Part shown: positions 21,971 to 32,954 of the stretch, in pieces
How the letters are laid out: each line of letters opens with the position of its first letter
Position numbering within the stretch: position 1 is the stretch's first letter
Assembly: GCA_963920765.1 (NCBI GenBank)
Contig: OY987242.1
Span: 2,754,789-2,818,788 of the forward strand
Length of the DNA: 64,000 bases
Origin: Ulota crispa
Lineage: Eukaryota > Streptophyta > Bryopsida > Orthotrichales > Orthotrichaceae
Direction of reading: 5' to 3'
Program-made: the position numbers and the translations under genes
The notes under the pieces: generated by a model
Databases searched by the model: none
What the model was told of the DNA's origin: nothing
What the model saw: the letters and a program-made list of their open reading frames with translations, nothing else

Positions 21971-22192
21971 CACCAAATAATGCATTTAGGTTGCCCCACA
22001 CTAATTCTCATATCTTACACTTTTATTGCTGTAAAAATGATTTTCATGCAAAAAAAAAGAAATTTTAAAGAGCCTTACAACCACTACAAAATTGCCAAAA
22101 ATTAAATTAACAAAGTTGAAGTTGTAAATCATGTGAAAACCAATCATGGTCAACCGTTAGTGTGGGGGCAACCGAAATGCACTATTTGGTGT
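21971..22192. mobile_element. 222-bp MITE, inverted ends
   Basis: Left end CACCAAATAATGCATTTAGG, right end GAAATGCACTATTTGGTG with the GGGGCAACC block just inside; the inverted match is about 34 bp. The same end (ATGGGGCAACCTAAATGCAC) recurs at about 46976 and 47115 in a tandem duplication. Confidence 0.65.
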
Positions 22193-22325
22193 ACTGGGAC
22201 CCGCTTCTAGGAGGTTTCTATTGTGGTCAATGAATCCGAAGCCACAGTCGCACCATATTTTTGGAGCCTGGTGCGTTACACGATTTCAATGACTAATTCG
22301 CAACACGCAACCGCCTCATCTGGTC

Positions 22326-22361
22326 CTTAGTCGGGATTCAGTCGGGATTCAGTCGGGATTC
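22326..22361. repeat. 11-bp tandem repeat, three units
   Basis: The unit GGGATTCAGTC occurs in three near-exact copies just upstream of the glycine-rich gene copy B duplication. No function can be read from it. Confidence 0.7.
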
Positions 22362-23640
22362 GCAAATCCGCTGCGAGGACATTTCATGCCTCATGGATGA
22401 CTGCCACAATTGCAGCTGAACCAGTTGGCCATTCTGCCAACGCAAACACTTCGCACTCGATCGGCCCTGGCCCCACCTCACCTCAGGACCAAGAATTCCT
22501 CCTCGCCACCGCGTCACTCTGTTTCCACCAGCCTTCATCGTTGGTACGGTGGCAATGCCTCCCTACAGAAGCTCGCACCCACACTTCGGACCGATCACAA
22601 TCCCAACTAAGCTTATTCCTGTAACTGTGAAAATCTGCAACAAAGATCCCTTACTACACCCCAACAGATTCTCGCCGTTTCAAGCGTGTGGTGCACTGGT
22701 TTAAGCTGCTACCCTACTGCCGGAGGAGATTGAAGTCCAGCGGGCTTTCCCAACTCCCATATTCGGATTCTCAACAGTCGTGCTTTGACTTGATTCTTCT
22801 GTCATCCCGAATAGCTTCACTGCAACGGAACTCTGACGGGGACTGCCTAGCACTCCACTTCGAAGGACTGCTTGGGTTCGCTGTAATCATCGTGAACCCG
22901 TTGTGCAGCAAGAGCTTCGGCAGTTGTGTTGGAGGTAGCCGTTGCGTGAGTGGGAGTCCGCCAAGTGACACGCCATGTTGCCTCTGATAGTAGTGGCGAT
23001 CGGGGTGGCGGTTTTGGAAGCTGGCGCCATCGTGATATCCACAGCGCTGTGCACCGATCGTCACAAGCTCAGCGGGGGTGGTGGTGGTCGTCGACTTGCT
23101 GGCCGCGCAGGTGCGGCTCCCGGATTTATGCCATTTTCGGGCGCTGCAGTTGCAACGGGAGCTGCTAGCGGAGGTGGTGCTGGAGGATGTGACATCGGCG
23201 GAGGAGGAGGTGGTGCTGGAGGGGGATGTGGAGGAGGCGGTGGAGGAGGCGGTGGAGGGGGCGGTGGCGGTGGAGGTGGATGTGGAGGTGGAGGCGGTGG
23301 ATGTTAAAGTACCTCCTGTCAGCTTCCATGCCAGCATGCCTAGCGCCATGGCAAGTAGTTTGATCGCAACAACTGTGGCCATGGGGCGAACAGCGGAGTT
23401 CCATTTCAAACTGCTTGGCGGACCTTGTGTTGAGTGTCGTCTGCACGGGATTCATGTCCCAATACTGTGCTGAAAATGTTGAGCTAGACAAGTTTACTAC
23501 CACATCCTCGAAGCTGTGTATTTAGTTTTTGGTGTCCCTGTTATTCTGGGAGTGTAATCTGCTAGGACTGCCAGCTTTACGTGTTGTACTCTGTAGTTCA
23601 AAGTTTGTCGGTATACTGCAGTGAAGCAATTGTTGTGACA
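22340..23640 (+). repeat. Inverted segmental duplication, arm B
   Basis: Partner of 14730-15990 in opposite orientation. It carries glycine-rich gene copy B with its leader and trailer. Trailer matches include GACATGAATCCC and GGTCCGCCAAGCAGTTTGAA. The pair is head to head with about 7.6 kb between start codons. Confidence 0.8.
22975..23307 (+). CDS. Small glycine-rich membrane protein, copy B
   Basis: 110-residue sister of the minus-strand gene at 15056-15352. The hydrophobic N-terminus is almost unchanged (MLPLIVVAIGVAVLEAGAIV then ISTALC), whereas the rest has diverged. From residue about 66 it is nearly all glycine, with Cys at 72, 85, 103 and 110, against only the terminal Cys in copy A. 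The glycine tract is encoded by mixed GGA, GGT, GGC and GGG codons, so it grew by repeat expansion. Upstream in-frame stops fix the start at 22975. The promoter lacks the TATA match of copy A, so expression may be lost or altered. Function and family are unknown. Confidence 0.55.
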   Translation: MLPLIVVAIGVAVLEAGAIVISTALCTDRHKLSGGGGGRRLAGRAGAAPGFMPFSGAAVATGAASGGGAGGCDIGGGGGGAGGGCGGGGGGGGGGGGGGGGGCGGGGGGC

Positions 23641-23986
23641 CCGTTGGGTAGAGAATGACAAGTGTGATGAGAAAATCACATCACTACATTTAACTAGGAC
23701 TGTTGGTTATGGACTTCTTATATCCATTAACATTCATTTGGAGATTTCCCATTATCTTGGATTTTCTTTCTAAGGTTTTGCACGTCTTTTGATTTGGACA
23801 TACATATGTTTCAATATTCTGTAAATACCTTAATATTTTCCACATCAAAAGTTTTTTTGGATTATTAGTTATGGATTTTGGATTATTAGTTATGGATTTT
23901 GGATGGTACATAATTAGTTAAATGCGGCGTTGAAATTGATTGGTTTAACTCCTAAAAATCTTTAACTATGTTTCCACCAAAAAACA
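23641..23986. other. Intergenic, no gene seen
   Basis: Downstream of the glycine-rich gene. A short direct repeat (GGATTATTAGTTATGGATTTT, two units) lies at about 23859-23900. Confidence 0.5.
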
Positions 23987-24228
23987 CTTAAGGTAGGAGG
24001 CTTTAATTTGGGCCATGCTCTAATTTGGTCAGTTCTAGGAAGGGAGCTGACATTTTAGATCAAAAATCTATTACTGTCATTAATGAGTTAGGTGAGCTTG
24101 GCAAATTTGCTTATTGTTAAGCTCACCTAACTCATCAATGACAATAATAGATATTTGATCTAAATGTCAACCCTTCTTAGAACTGGTTTGAATTAGAGCA
24201 TGGCTTGAATTAGAGCCTCCTACCTTAG
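23987..24228. repeat. 242-bp palindromic MITE, TAAGGTAGG ends
   Basis: Begins CTTAAGGTAGGAGGC and ends GCCTCCTACCTTAG; nearly the whole length folds back (AATGAGTTAGGTGAGCTT pairs with AAGCTCACCTAACTCAT). The terminal bases match those of the TA-flanked MITEs at 11852-12208 and 62345-62668, so it may belong to the same superfamily. Confidence 0.78.
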
Positions 24229-24445
24229 AATGAGTTGTTTTGATAGCAAAGGTTACAAAAAACTTCAAAGGAAAATCTTGGTGCATTTTAAGTTTTAACA
24301 TAGGATCTAGTGATAAACTACTTCATTATGTTGTGGTAAAAAATCAAAGAGTTTGATTGTATGTATTGTGAGATTATAGGGTTTGAACTTTGAAGTCGGA
24401 AGTAGTCTTTTTTGGAGGCCACGTCCTTAGAAGAAAAACAGCAAT

Positions 24446-24555
24446 AAACAACTAAGTCAATTAGTTGTTGTGCAGTTATTGTGACCATATAACAACTATG
24501 AAACAACTACATATGGTCACTATAATTGCACAACAACTAAGTGACTTAGTTGTTT
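24446..24555. repeat. 110-bp hairpin
   Basis: Two arms of about 45 bases pair with about three mismatches around a 20-base loop. Each arm is itself partly self-complementary (AACAACTAAG with TTAGTTGTT). It resembles a tiny MITE or a small-RNA precursor. No evidence of expression. Confidence 0.65.
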
Positions 24556-25088
24556 AGGACATGTTTTTCATTAAATTTAAGTTTTGTACATATCTAATAT
24601 GGGGAGGCTTTTGCGGCTTTGCCCAACTAATTGCAAGTATTTGCTTAAGCTTTTATGAACTAATTTTTGTAATAAAGCTGGCTATGTGTCCAAAAAGTTT
24701 CATAACAGTCCAAATTAGGGGTCTCATATTGAAAAATTATAATAAAAAACTAGCTCCAAGAAAATTCTCATGCAAAGTTGTATTTTCAACAATTTATGCC
24801 TTCTGCATACAATCATGTCTTCAAAATGTGAACCATAAAGTTTTAGATTTCAATTAGCTTTAGAAGAAGGGAATTTTTTTGGAAATTGGGCAATAATTGT
24901 GGCTTCTACAAACTTGATCAACATGGGGTCACATTCAATTAAACAAGTAAAAAACAATAAGCAAAATTGGTTGCCTTAGTGGAACAAGGATACGACAGGG
25001 AAGAAGACTTGTCCCTCAACTTCTAGGCTAGATTATACAATTTGAATTGCAATATAAATTGTTGTGCTTGTCTTGCAACTCTTGCCTT
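24556..25088. other. Intergenic, no gene seen
   Basis: AT-rich. A 98-codon open stretch has no recognisable similarity and is not called. Confidence 0.5.
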
Positions 25089-25728
25089 TTAACCCCTAAA
25101 TGCCCAAGGCATCCAATTTGGGTGTTTACAAAACTTTGAAAATGAATAAAACCTTATCAAATCATTGTTTTTAGTGTAAAAATTCAGGACAAGTTTGGTT
25201 TGAAGTCTGTTTTCAACATCAAAAATTTGGTTTTGAAAATGAATGTTGATTGTTTTCTACTCAAGATTTTGTACAAGGATGTCCACTGCAATCTTGAGTT
25301 TTTTAGTGTTGGAAGATCTTGAAATTGAGCCTCAATTACACTAGAGCTTGCAAAAAACTCTACACTAGAAATCCATTTAAATTATATAAAGGAATAGATT
25401 TTGAAAGTCGTAAATTGAATAAAGTTAGACATTTAATGACCATAAACCTCATATTTATTTGGTGGGCAAATTTTTAGATTTGACATGTGAAATGATTGGA
25501 AGACTTCAAGTCACCTTTGCAATTTTAACACCCTCAGGTTCAAACATTACAATCTTTCAAAAGTGATGTATTGTGTTCTTTTTCCATGTAATCTCTAACA
25601 TGTTTAGTTTAAATTTGTACACTTACAATTGAAAAAAACTTGATGAAATTTATGAAAAGGTTGATTGATTGTTCAATTTCATGAAAATGTCAAGAAGTTT
25701 AGAAAGGCCTTGGGCATTTAGGGGTTAA
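25089..25728. mobile_element. TTAA-family element T2 (640 bp)
   Basis: Left end TTAACCCCTAAATGCCCAAG, right end CTTGGGCATTTAGGGGTTAA: a perfect 20-bp inverted terminus with TTAA at both extremes. The interior is AT-rich and non-coding. Confidence 0.82.
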
Positions 25729-26920
25729 GCAAGCAAAATTTCATACTTAATAATACCCTTTTTTTTTTTACAAACCAAATGGTTTGAAAATTTATTGCAT
25801 TGGAAAGATTTTCCTTGAGCATCCATCCTATAAAAATTTTGGGAGTTTACATTCATTATTCTATAAGTACTAGCATGCTCAAATTGCTATGCTGTCAAAA
25901 AAATGTTGTTTGGTCCTTGAAGGGTCAATTAAAAATATTTGAGTGATATGGTTTGACCATGTCTCCACACATGCATTTTAGGAATGCTTCAAATTGTCTC
26001 AAGTTCTACATAGTTTCATTTTTCTACCACTTTTATGGTCTTCAATTCAATATTTGAAAAATGTCATATATTTTTGTGTTTTGGATATATAATAAGAAGT
26101 GGAGCAAGGATTGCTCTAAATTGACCTATTTTACAAAAAGTTGGAACCAGTATAGTTCACAAATCCATATACTCTCCACGTTTTGAATTTGGCAATTCTA
26201 CAAAGCATCAACTTGTCTTCTACTAGATTTTACAATAGTGTATTTTTCCTTTATTTTTTTCTTTGCAAAATAATGAACTTCTAGATCGAAATGGCTTAAT
26301 GTACACAAAGTATACAACTCTAATTCTATTTTAAAGCATTTAACAGTATTCAAAAACACATTGAATTTCTATTTAAAAGATTACATTTTGAATTGCTCTC
26401 AATCGTTCATAATTCATAAGAGAAAAGGTGAACCATATTTTGCAAGAAATCTATAATCTAATGAAAACAGAGAAAACTTTCATGACTCTTGTGAAGATTG
26501 CAATGATTGTTACTTCAAAAATTTAGAAGAGAATCGCTTATAATCTTCAGTTTCTACCTTTTTATTATCCAAAATAAACAAGTGGATATGGGGGAGGGTT
26601 TGGTATTCCATTTGGCCCAAAATTTGGAAATTACAAACAAAATTTTGGATAATGATTTTTTAAGGATTACACATGTTAAGAAATAAAATAAAATAAAACC
26701 TCAAGAACAAGCTATTCATTTTCTTTCACACAAGTCCAAAATAGGCTCTTTATTTCATATCATAAGGATGAAAGAAATATAGTAGTTTTCGGAGATTCCT
26801 TCAAAGCTCATTTACATGAGGCAAGTTTCTCAAATTGAACCATTTGAAAATGGACAGCTCTAGTTTTCTTTTTAATTGATTGATATAGATGGAGAGTCTA
26901 TTTTTTTTAGGACCTTAAAC
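25729..26920. other. Intergenic, no gene seen
   Basis: AT-rich sequence without supported gene or strong repeat. Confidence 0.5.
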
Positions 26921-27464
26921 TTAACCCCTAAGCGCTCAATCAACCATTTTATGGTCACTACCCATTTTCTGCAAGTTGCTCGAGATGAAAAAAAAATTTA
27001 AAATTTTAATTTTTTTCAAAAACAAATCAAGTCTAATTTCCAATGCAACTTGAATCATGTCGATCCAAGTTAAACTCCATCAAGGAGAATTTTTCTACAA
27101 CAAACACTTCAATATTTGCTAGTGTTATAAAATTTACTATTTTGGGAATCTAATGATGTTCTCTCCTTTGAAATACTGCATTTTTGAAGTTTTCAATAGA
27201 ATGTCTATTTTTAACCAATTATACCAAATTTTAAAATCTATGAATTAAATTTTTAATTTTGGTGGATATCAAATGGTAAATGCTTCTTAATTTATTAAAT
27301 AAATATCCAAAGCTTTTTTTGAAAGTTTGACTATATGAATAATTACTAAACATCATGATTCTTGTTTTCTCATTTGAAGCAAACTTCATCAAAGTAAATT
27401 ACATAAATATTATTTTATAATGCATTTATGTTTTGCCCCTACCCCTTTGGCGTTTAGGGGTTAA
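26921..27464. mobile_element. TTAA-family element T3 (544 bp)
   Basis: Left end TTAACCCCTAAGCGCTCAAT, right end TTGGCGTTTAGGGGTTAA. TTAA sits at both extremes; the inverted match is about 14 bp. Non-coding. Confidence 0.72.
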
Positions 27465-29042
27465 AGAGGCTTGGTGTATGCGATACTTTTCAAAATGCTT
27501 TGACGATTATGCTAAGTTCTTTTTCCATCTTAAAATTAAACAAATTGAAACTAATTTCTAGAACTTTTGGCTTCGGTGGCTTTAAAAAATTCTTTGCCAA
27601 TTCAAAAAGTTGAAGTACAATTAGTATTTTTGTAAGCATCCAATATATTTTGTTCCCTCAACAACTGTGTTTTCTTCTTTTGTAGTGCAAGCCAGTACAT
27701 ATAATCTCAACATGTTTTACACAGTACTATACTTCAAACATCCACAAAGAAACAAATTTTACATGCATTTATAACTAAAACAAAACAGACATGATGTAAC
27801 AATACAAAGACACATTAAATTGCCACTTAATGCTCAAATATTCACCTCAAACAATACTGAATGCTACAAAAAAGTCTAGATGTGCATTCCCTATAAATGT
27901 TAATCTTAAGTATCTCCATATAGCTCTTGAAAATGGACCCAAATATTACAAGGTTTATCTTAGTGACCCACCAAACATGATTTTCAGAATGTGCCATACT
28001 TTGGTGCCAACTTGAAGAGTATCAAAGAATGCTCATACTTTCCAACTACATACTTTAATTCTTATGGTGTAAATAGAAGAAGTAGAAAAATTTGCTTATA
28101 CAAAGCTTTCTATAAAAAAAACCCATACAACTCTTAACTTATATGATGCCCTTTTTGAAGCATTGTCAAGTAGTGAATTTCAACTCATACTCCCCCTAGG
28201 TAGGAGCACCTCAATTTTTTTAATTCTACATGCACCTAAATTACAAGGTTGTAGAGTGATGAGGTCAAACTAAGCTTCAAAAAGAAAGCTACAAAAACTA
28301 TATCAATTGTTGCACCAACATTAAAAATGCTAAATTCCACTAATTCAAGAAATAAGTGAATTCGCAAGATGCACTAGTATAATAGTTCATAATGAGCATT
28401 ACTCATCCTATAATGAATGCAAGTAAGCAAAATACAGAAAAAATCATCCATGTGTGCATGTCCGTCCATAAAAATAGTTTTCATTAAGAATCTTGATTCA
28501 AATATTGATGATCCAAATGTTGATAATGATTTGACAGTTCCATTTGCTATTTACATTTGTTTAAAAAAACTGTGTTAAATAACCAACTCCAAAATAAAAT
28601 AAGAGTTTGACAAAAACTTGTCTAAAATTTTTAATTAGTTCCATACACAAAAGTACAAGTTTGCAAAGCATCATAAACTTACAAAACATGAATTTTGAAG
28701 TTAGACTTAAATATCAAAGCTTTGTTTCAAATGCTATTTGGGCACCAAGCTGAGGTACAAGATATCATAAAGCAACAAACTCCTAATAATTATATGAGTT
28801 ATCCATAACACCCCTTAATAAGTTGAAACTCTTTGTAAATATAAGCAAGAAGATCTTAGGATAAAAATTACAAAAAGAAATAGGAGGTATTTTTTTGCTA
28901 AATTTTTTTTTATCCACATTCAAAGTTGGTAACTAATTAACAATTTTAGGCCAAAATTTTGTTGGTTCATGGCGTCTTGCACTATACTACCCAATTGATG
29001 GACTTTTATAAAAGCAACGCCACCACAAACAAAAAGGTAGAT
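27465..29042. other. Intergenic, degenerate repeat traces
   Basis: No gene. Sequence at about 28740-28985 resembles the nested MITE of 4303-4753 (the CTCTTTGTAA..ATAAGCAA block and the TTCATGG..C..GCAC end), so a worn copy is likely there. Confidence 0.45.
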
Positions 29043-29951
29043 TTAACCCCTAAAGGACCATGGCCTCTATTTTGTCAAAAGACACTCAAAACTGCCACCT
29101 CTATGGCAAAGAGTAAAAAAGTTTGAAAATCGGTCTTTTTGCATATCTAACCATAGGATCTTGTACTAGACTACTATAAGAATTTGTCATGCATAACTCA
29201 AGAACTTTGACCGCACAGATTGGAAGATATATGCATTTAAAAAGTAAATAACAACTTTTTTAAACTTTGTGTGATTAGATTATTTGACTTTGAACATTTT
29301 AAACTTAAAACTTTTGCACCACATAGTTTGGAATCTTATTTTTTCATGGTGGGAAATTGAGTTGCTAATCTTGGGAAAAAAATATAACAAAAAATAAGTA
29401 ATTTTCATTCTTTAAAAAACATTAGGTAGAAGAAGGTATGAGATTGAACAAAAACTTAAATTGCTAATAACCTTGCTATGGAATTGAAAAGCAATAATCC
29501 CTATGGTGAGGTTGTTCTAGAAAGCAAACTTCACCCTCTCCAACAATTGATTTTAGAAAAATGTTAAACTTGCATTCAAAAATGAGGTTTATAAGTTATT
29601 TTTTCAAGAAGATGCTTGAGTTGCCCAATAAACAAGATTGTCCATAACTTTCTCATAACTGGTCCAAATGGAATGAATCAAAGCTCCAAATGTAGACAAA
29701 GATATAATCTATAAAAAAAAAATCAAGTTTTTATAAGATTTTGTTTTGCTGCCCGGAGTCCCCAAATTTGTGCTTATTTAGGCATAATTTTTGCTCCCTG
29801 GCATCAAATGGAATAAAAATTATATTTCCCAAAAGCTAATGTGTTCTTCTTCAAAAAAAGTTTCAAAAAATTAGGACAAAAATTGAGGCCATAGGTAGTT
29901 GCCCAAAATCCCATTTGTCCCCCAAACGGACAATGATCCTTTAGGGGTGTA
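29043..29951 (-). mobile_element. TTAA-family element T4 (909 bp)
   Basis: Left end TTAACCCCTAAAGGACCATG, right end ATCCTTTAGGGGTGTA, where the last bases have drifted from TTAA. It is an inverted copy of 30496-31421 and of 45823-46753. Shared interior landmarks are CTCCCTGGCATCAAATGG, AAATTTGTGCTTATTT and CCAACAATT. Non-coding. Confidence 0.8.
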
Positions 29952-30495
29952 CCTTAGAGGGAGGACTTGGAGTTTAGGCCTCCATCCCATAGTTGCTACA
30001 AATTTTCAAAGAATACGGAGAGCAAGTACAAGTTTTTGTTCACGCCATTATGGAGGTCATTCATGACCATGTTAGAGCTCACAATAGGGCAATGGTGTAA
30101 AATAGGTAGCTCAAATTTCAACCCTTCGTTTGAAGAGCGTCCCATAGGTAGCTCAAAAATGAATATGAGGTGGTTCTAGAATGGACCCTCTTCAGTCATA
30201 GAAGAAAAGGTGTATTCTATTGCAAGAGCTAATCATACTCCTTGATTTCACCTCTTCTCTTTACAAGTTGTTGAGGAACTGTTTATGGGAGACCTAGAAT
30301 CACAAATAGGTGCCTACTACAAAAACAACTAAAAATTCATCAACAATTCAATAATGCTTCAAAAAATATGAAAAAAAATAGTGTTTCATTTGGTATCCAT
30401 TTCTCTTTTTCTGAAAATTAGATGAAAAGCTTCTTGTCACAAAATGCCCATGAAAAGGCACATCCCTTACAATGTTGCTTTTCAAGCTATCTACC
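29952..30495. other. Spacer between inverted elements T4 and T5
   Basis: Unique sequence of 544 bp between two opposed elements; it would form the loop of a 2.4-kb hairpin. Two similar short phrases (GGTAGCTCAAA, at about 30105 and 30149) occur in it. No gene seen. Confidence 0.5.
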
Positions 30496-31421
30496 TTAAC
30501 CCCTAAAAGACCATTGTCTCTACGGGGAACAAATGGGATTTTGGGCAGGTACCTACGGCCTCAATTCCTTTCCTAATTTTTTGAAACTTTTTTGAAGATG
30601 GGGAATTCAAAGATTTGTGTGAGCATCTAATTTTTATTCCATTTGATGCCAGGGAGCAAAAGTTATGCCCAAATAAGCACAAATTTGGGGACTTGGGGCA
30701 GCAAAAAAATTCTTATAAAAACTTGAAAAAAAAAATTTAATTTCTATTTCTTATAGATTATATCTTTGTCTACATCTGAAGCTTTAATTCATTCCATTTG
30801 GACTAGTTATGAGAAAGTTATGGACAATCTTGTTTATTGGGCAACTCAAGCATCTTCTTGAAAAAATAACTTATAAACCTCATTTTTGAATGCAATTTTA
30901 ACATTTTTTCAAAAAAAATTGTTGGAGAGGGCAAAGTTTGCTTTCTAGAACAACCCCACCATAGGGATTATTGCGTTTCAATTCCATTGCAGGGCTATTA
31001 GCAATTTAAGTTTTTGTTCAATCTCATACCTTCTTCTACTTAATGTTTTTTAAAGAATGAAAATTACATATATTTTTTCAAAAAATTTCCAAGATTCCCA
31101 ACTCAACTTCCCACCGTGCAAAAATAAGATTCCAAACTTTGTGGTGCAAAAGTTTTAAGTTTAAAATGTTCAAAGTTAAAAAATCTAGTCAAGCAAGATG
31201 CAAAAGAAGTTGTTATTTACTTTTTATATGCATATATCTTCCAATCTATGGAGTCAAAGTTCTTGAGTTTTGTATGACACATTTTTATAGTAGTCTAGTA
31301 CAAGATCCTATGGTCAGATATGCAAAATGCCTCATTTTCAAACTTTTCTACTCTTTGCCATAAAGGTGGCAGTTTTGAGTATCTTTTGACAAAATAGAGG
31401 CCATGGTCCTTTAGGGGTTAA
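30496..31421 (+). mobile_element. TTAA-family element T5 (926 bp)
   Basis: Left end TTAACCCCTAAAAGACCATT, right end CATGGTCCTTTAGGGGTTAA, TTAA at both extremes. It pairs with T4 (29043-29951) as an inverted repeat. Non-coding. Confidence 0.84.
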
Positions 31422-31568
31422 CTGCTACTATAAGTAACCAAGGCAATTTTTTAGTTTGCCAAATCACAAGTGTCGACAATGTTGACGACACATTTGGAGG
31501 GACTATCTCAAACTAATCTGTTGGTTTTTTGCCAATCTAGCGACAGTTTGTTGCAAGTGACCCACTTC

Positions 31569-32308
31569 TTAACCCTTGAAGGCCTAGGTAGCGTATTTTG
31601 AGCTGTCTGGTGATTTTGGGCAGGTCACAAAAAAATGGGCTTTGCATTTGTTTTTTATTTTATTTTCACACATGAAGTACCCAAGGAGTAGCACTAAGGC
31701 CCAACAATTTTCATAACTTTTGACTACGTGGTTCAAAAGTTATCGCATGATTTGTTGTTTTCTTAGCACATCACGGTAGCACGGGCAGCTCAAAAACTTC
31801 TTTAAAAATTACTTTTCAAGTTTGTTTGTTTTTCAAATTGGTTCTTTAGACCTACATATAGGTGGGAAGCTTTGAATCATTCAATTTCCATTAACAAGAT
31901 AAAAGTTATGAGAAGTTTTAGTTTGCAGATAGGTTGACTCCACACCTATCCGCAAACTAAAACTTCTCATAACTTTCATCTTGTTAATGAAAATTGAATG
32001 ATTCAAAGCTTCCCACCTATATGTAGGTCTAAAGAACCAATTTGAAAAACAAACAAACTTGAAAAGTAATTTTTAAAGAAGTTTTTGAGCTGCCCATGCT
32101 GCCCTAACATGGCAAGAAAACAACAAATCATGCGATAACTTTTGAACCATGTAGTCAAAAGTTATGAAAATTGTTGGGCCTTAGTGCTACTCCTTGGGTA
32201 CTTCATGTGTGAAAATAAAATAAAAAACAAATGCAAACCCATTTTTTTGTGACCTGCCCAAAATCACCAAACAGCTCAAAATACGCTGCCTGGGCCTTCA
32301 GAGGTTAA
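31569..32308. mobile_element. TTAA-family element T6, full palindrome (740 bp)
   Basis: Begins TTAACCCTTGAAGGCCTAGG and ends CCTGGGCCTTCAGAGGTTAA. The whole element is a near-perfect inverted repeat with arms of about 360 bp and a loop of about 20 bases (about 31930-31955). Part of each arm (AACTTCTCATAACTTTCATC, ATGATTCAAAGCTTCCCAC) also occurs in element T11 (near 51131-51187), so the arms share ancestry with a non-palindromic member. It shares its right TTAA with T7. Confidence 0.86.
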
Positions 32309-32954
32309 CCCCTCACCGTCCACGGACTTTCTTGAGTATCTCAAAATCTACTCTTGGATAAACAAAATTGCAAAATTTTGATAAGTTGCATCATTTAAAA
32401 AAAAACTGTAACCATACAAATTCAAACTAGATATGTTAGAGATCACATAAGAAAAGAAAACACAACAATATCACTTATGGATTGAAAGATTATAACATTT
32501 GATCATGTGGGTGTTAAAACTATGAAAGTGATTTAAAGTATTTCAATCCTCTTTTCACATCTTAAATTTAAAATCAAGGATTAAAAAAAATGAGTATTTA
32601 AAGTACAACATGTGTAACCCTAATCAATTTACAACTTCTTAAAATCTACTCTACAACTTTTTAAATTAAGTTTTTAATGTGATTATTCTCCAAGTTCTAG
32701 TGTACTTGAGGCTCATTTCCAAAAGCTTTCAATAGTAGAAAATGAGGATTTGTAATGGACACCCTTGCACAAAATCATGAATAGATAAGTCATAGTCATT
32801 CATTTTCAAAATTAGGTTTTGGATACTAAAACAAGATTTCAATAAGAATAATTTAAAAAATAACCATTGAAATCAATCTTCAAGAAAAGTCAATCATTTC
32901 CAAATTAAAATGTAGGGTGGACAATTTTGGTCCCCTTGGGAGGTGAGGGGTTAA
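32305..32954. mobile_element. TTAA-family element T7 (650 bp)
   Basis: Left end TTAACCCCTCACCGTCCACG, right end GGAGGTGAGGGGTTAA. The terminal bases differ from the main family (CTCACC in place of CTAAAGG) but keep TTAACCCCT. It begins at the TTAA that ends T6. Non-coding. Confidence 0.75.

Noticed and set aside
22771..23409. 212-codon Ser/Thr-rich frame opposite glycine-rich gene copy B
   Set aside because: It is the antisense reading of the glycine tract and leader; it is not open in copy A.
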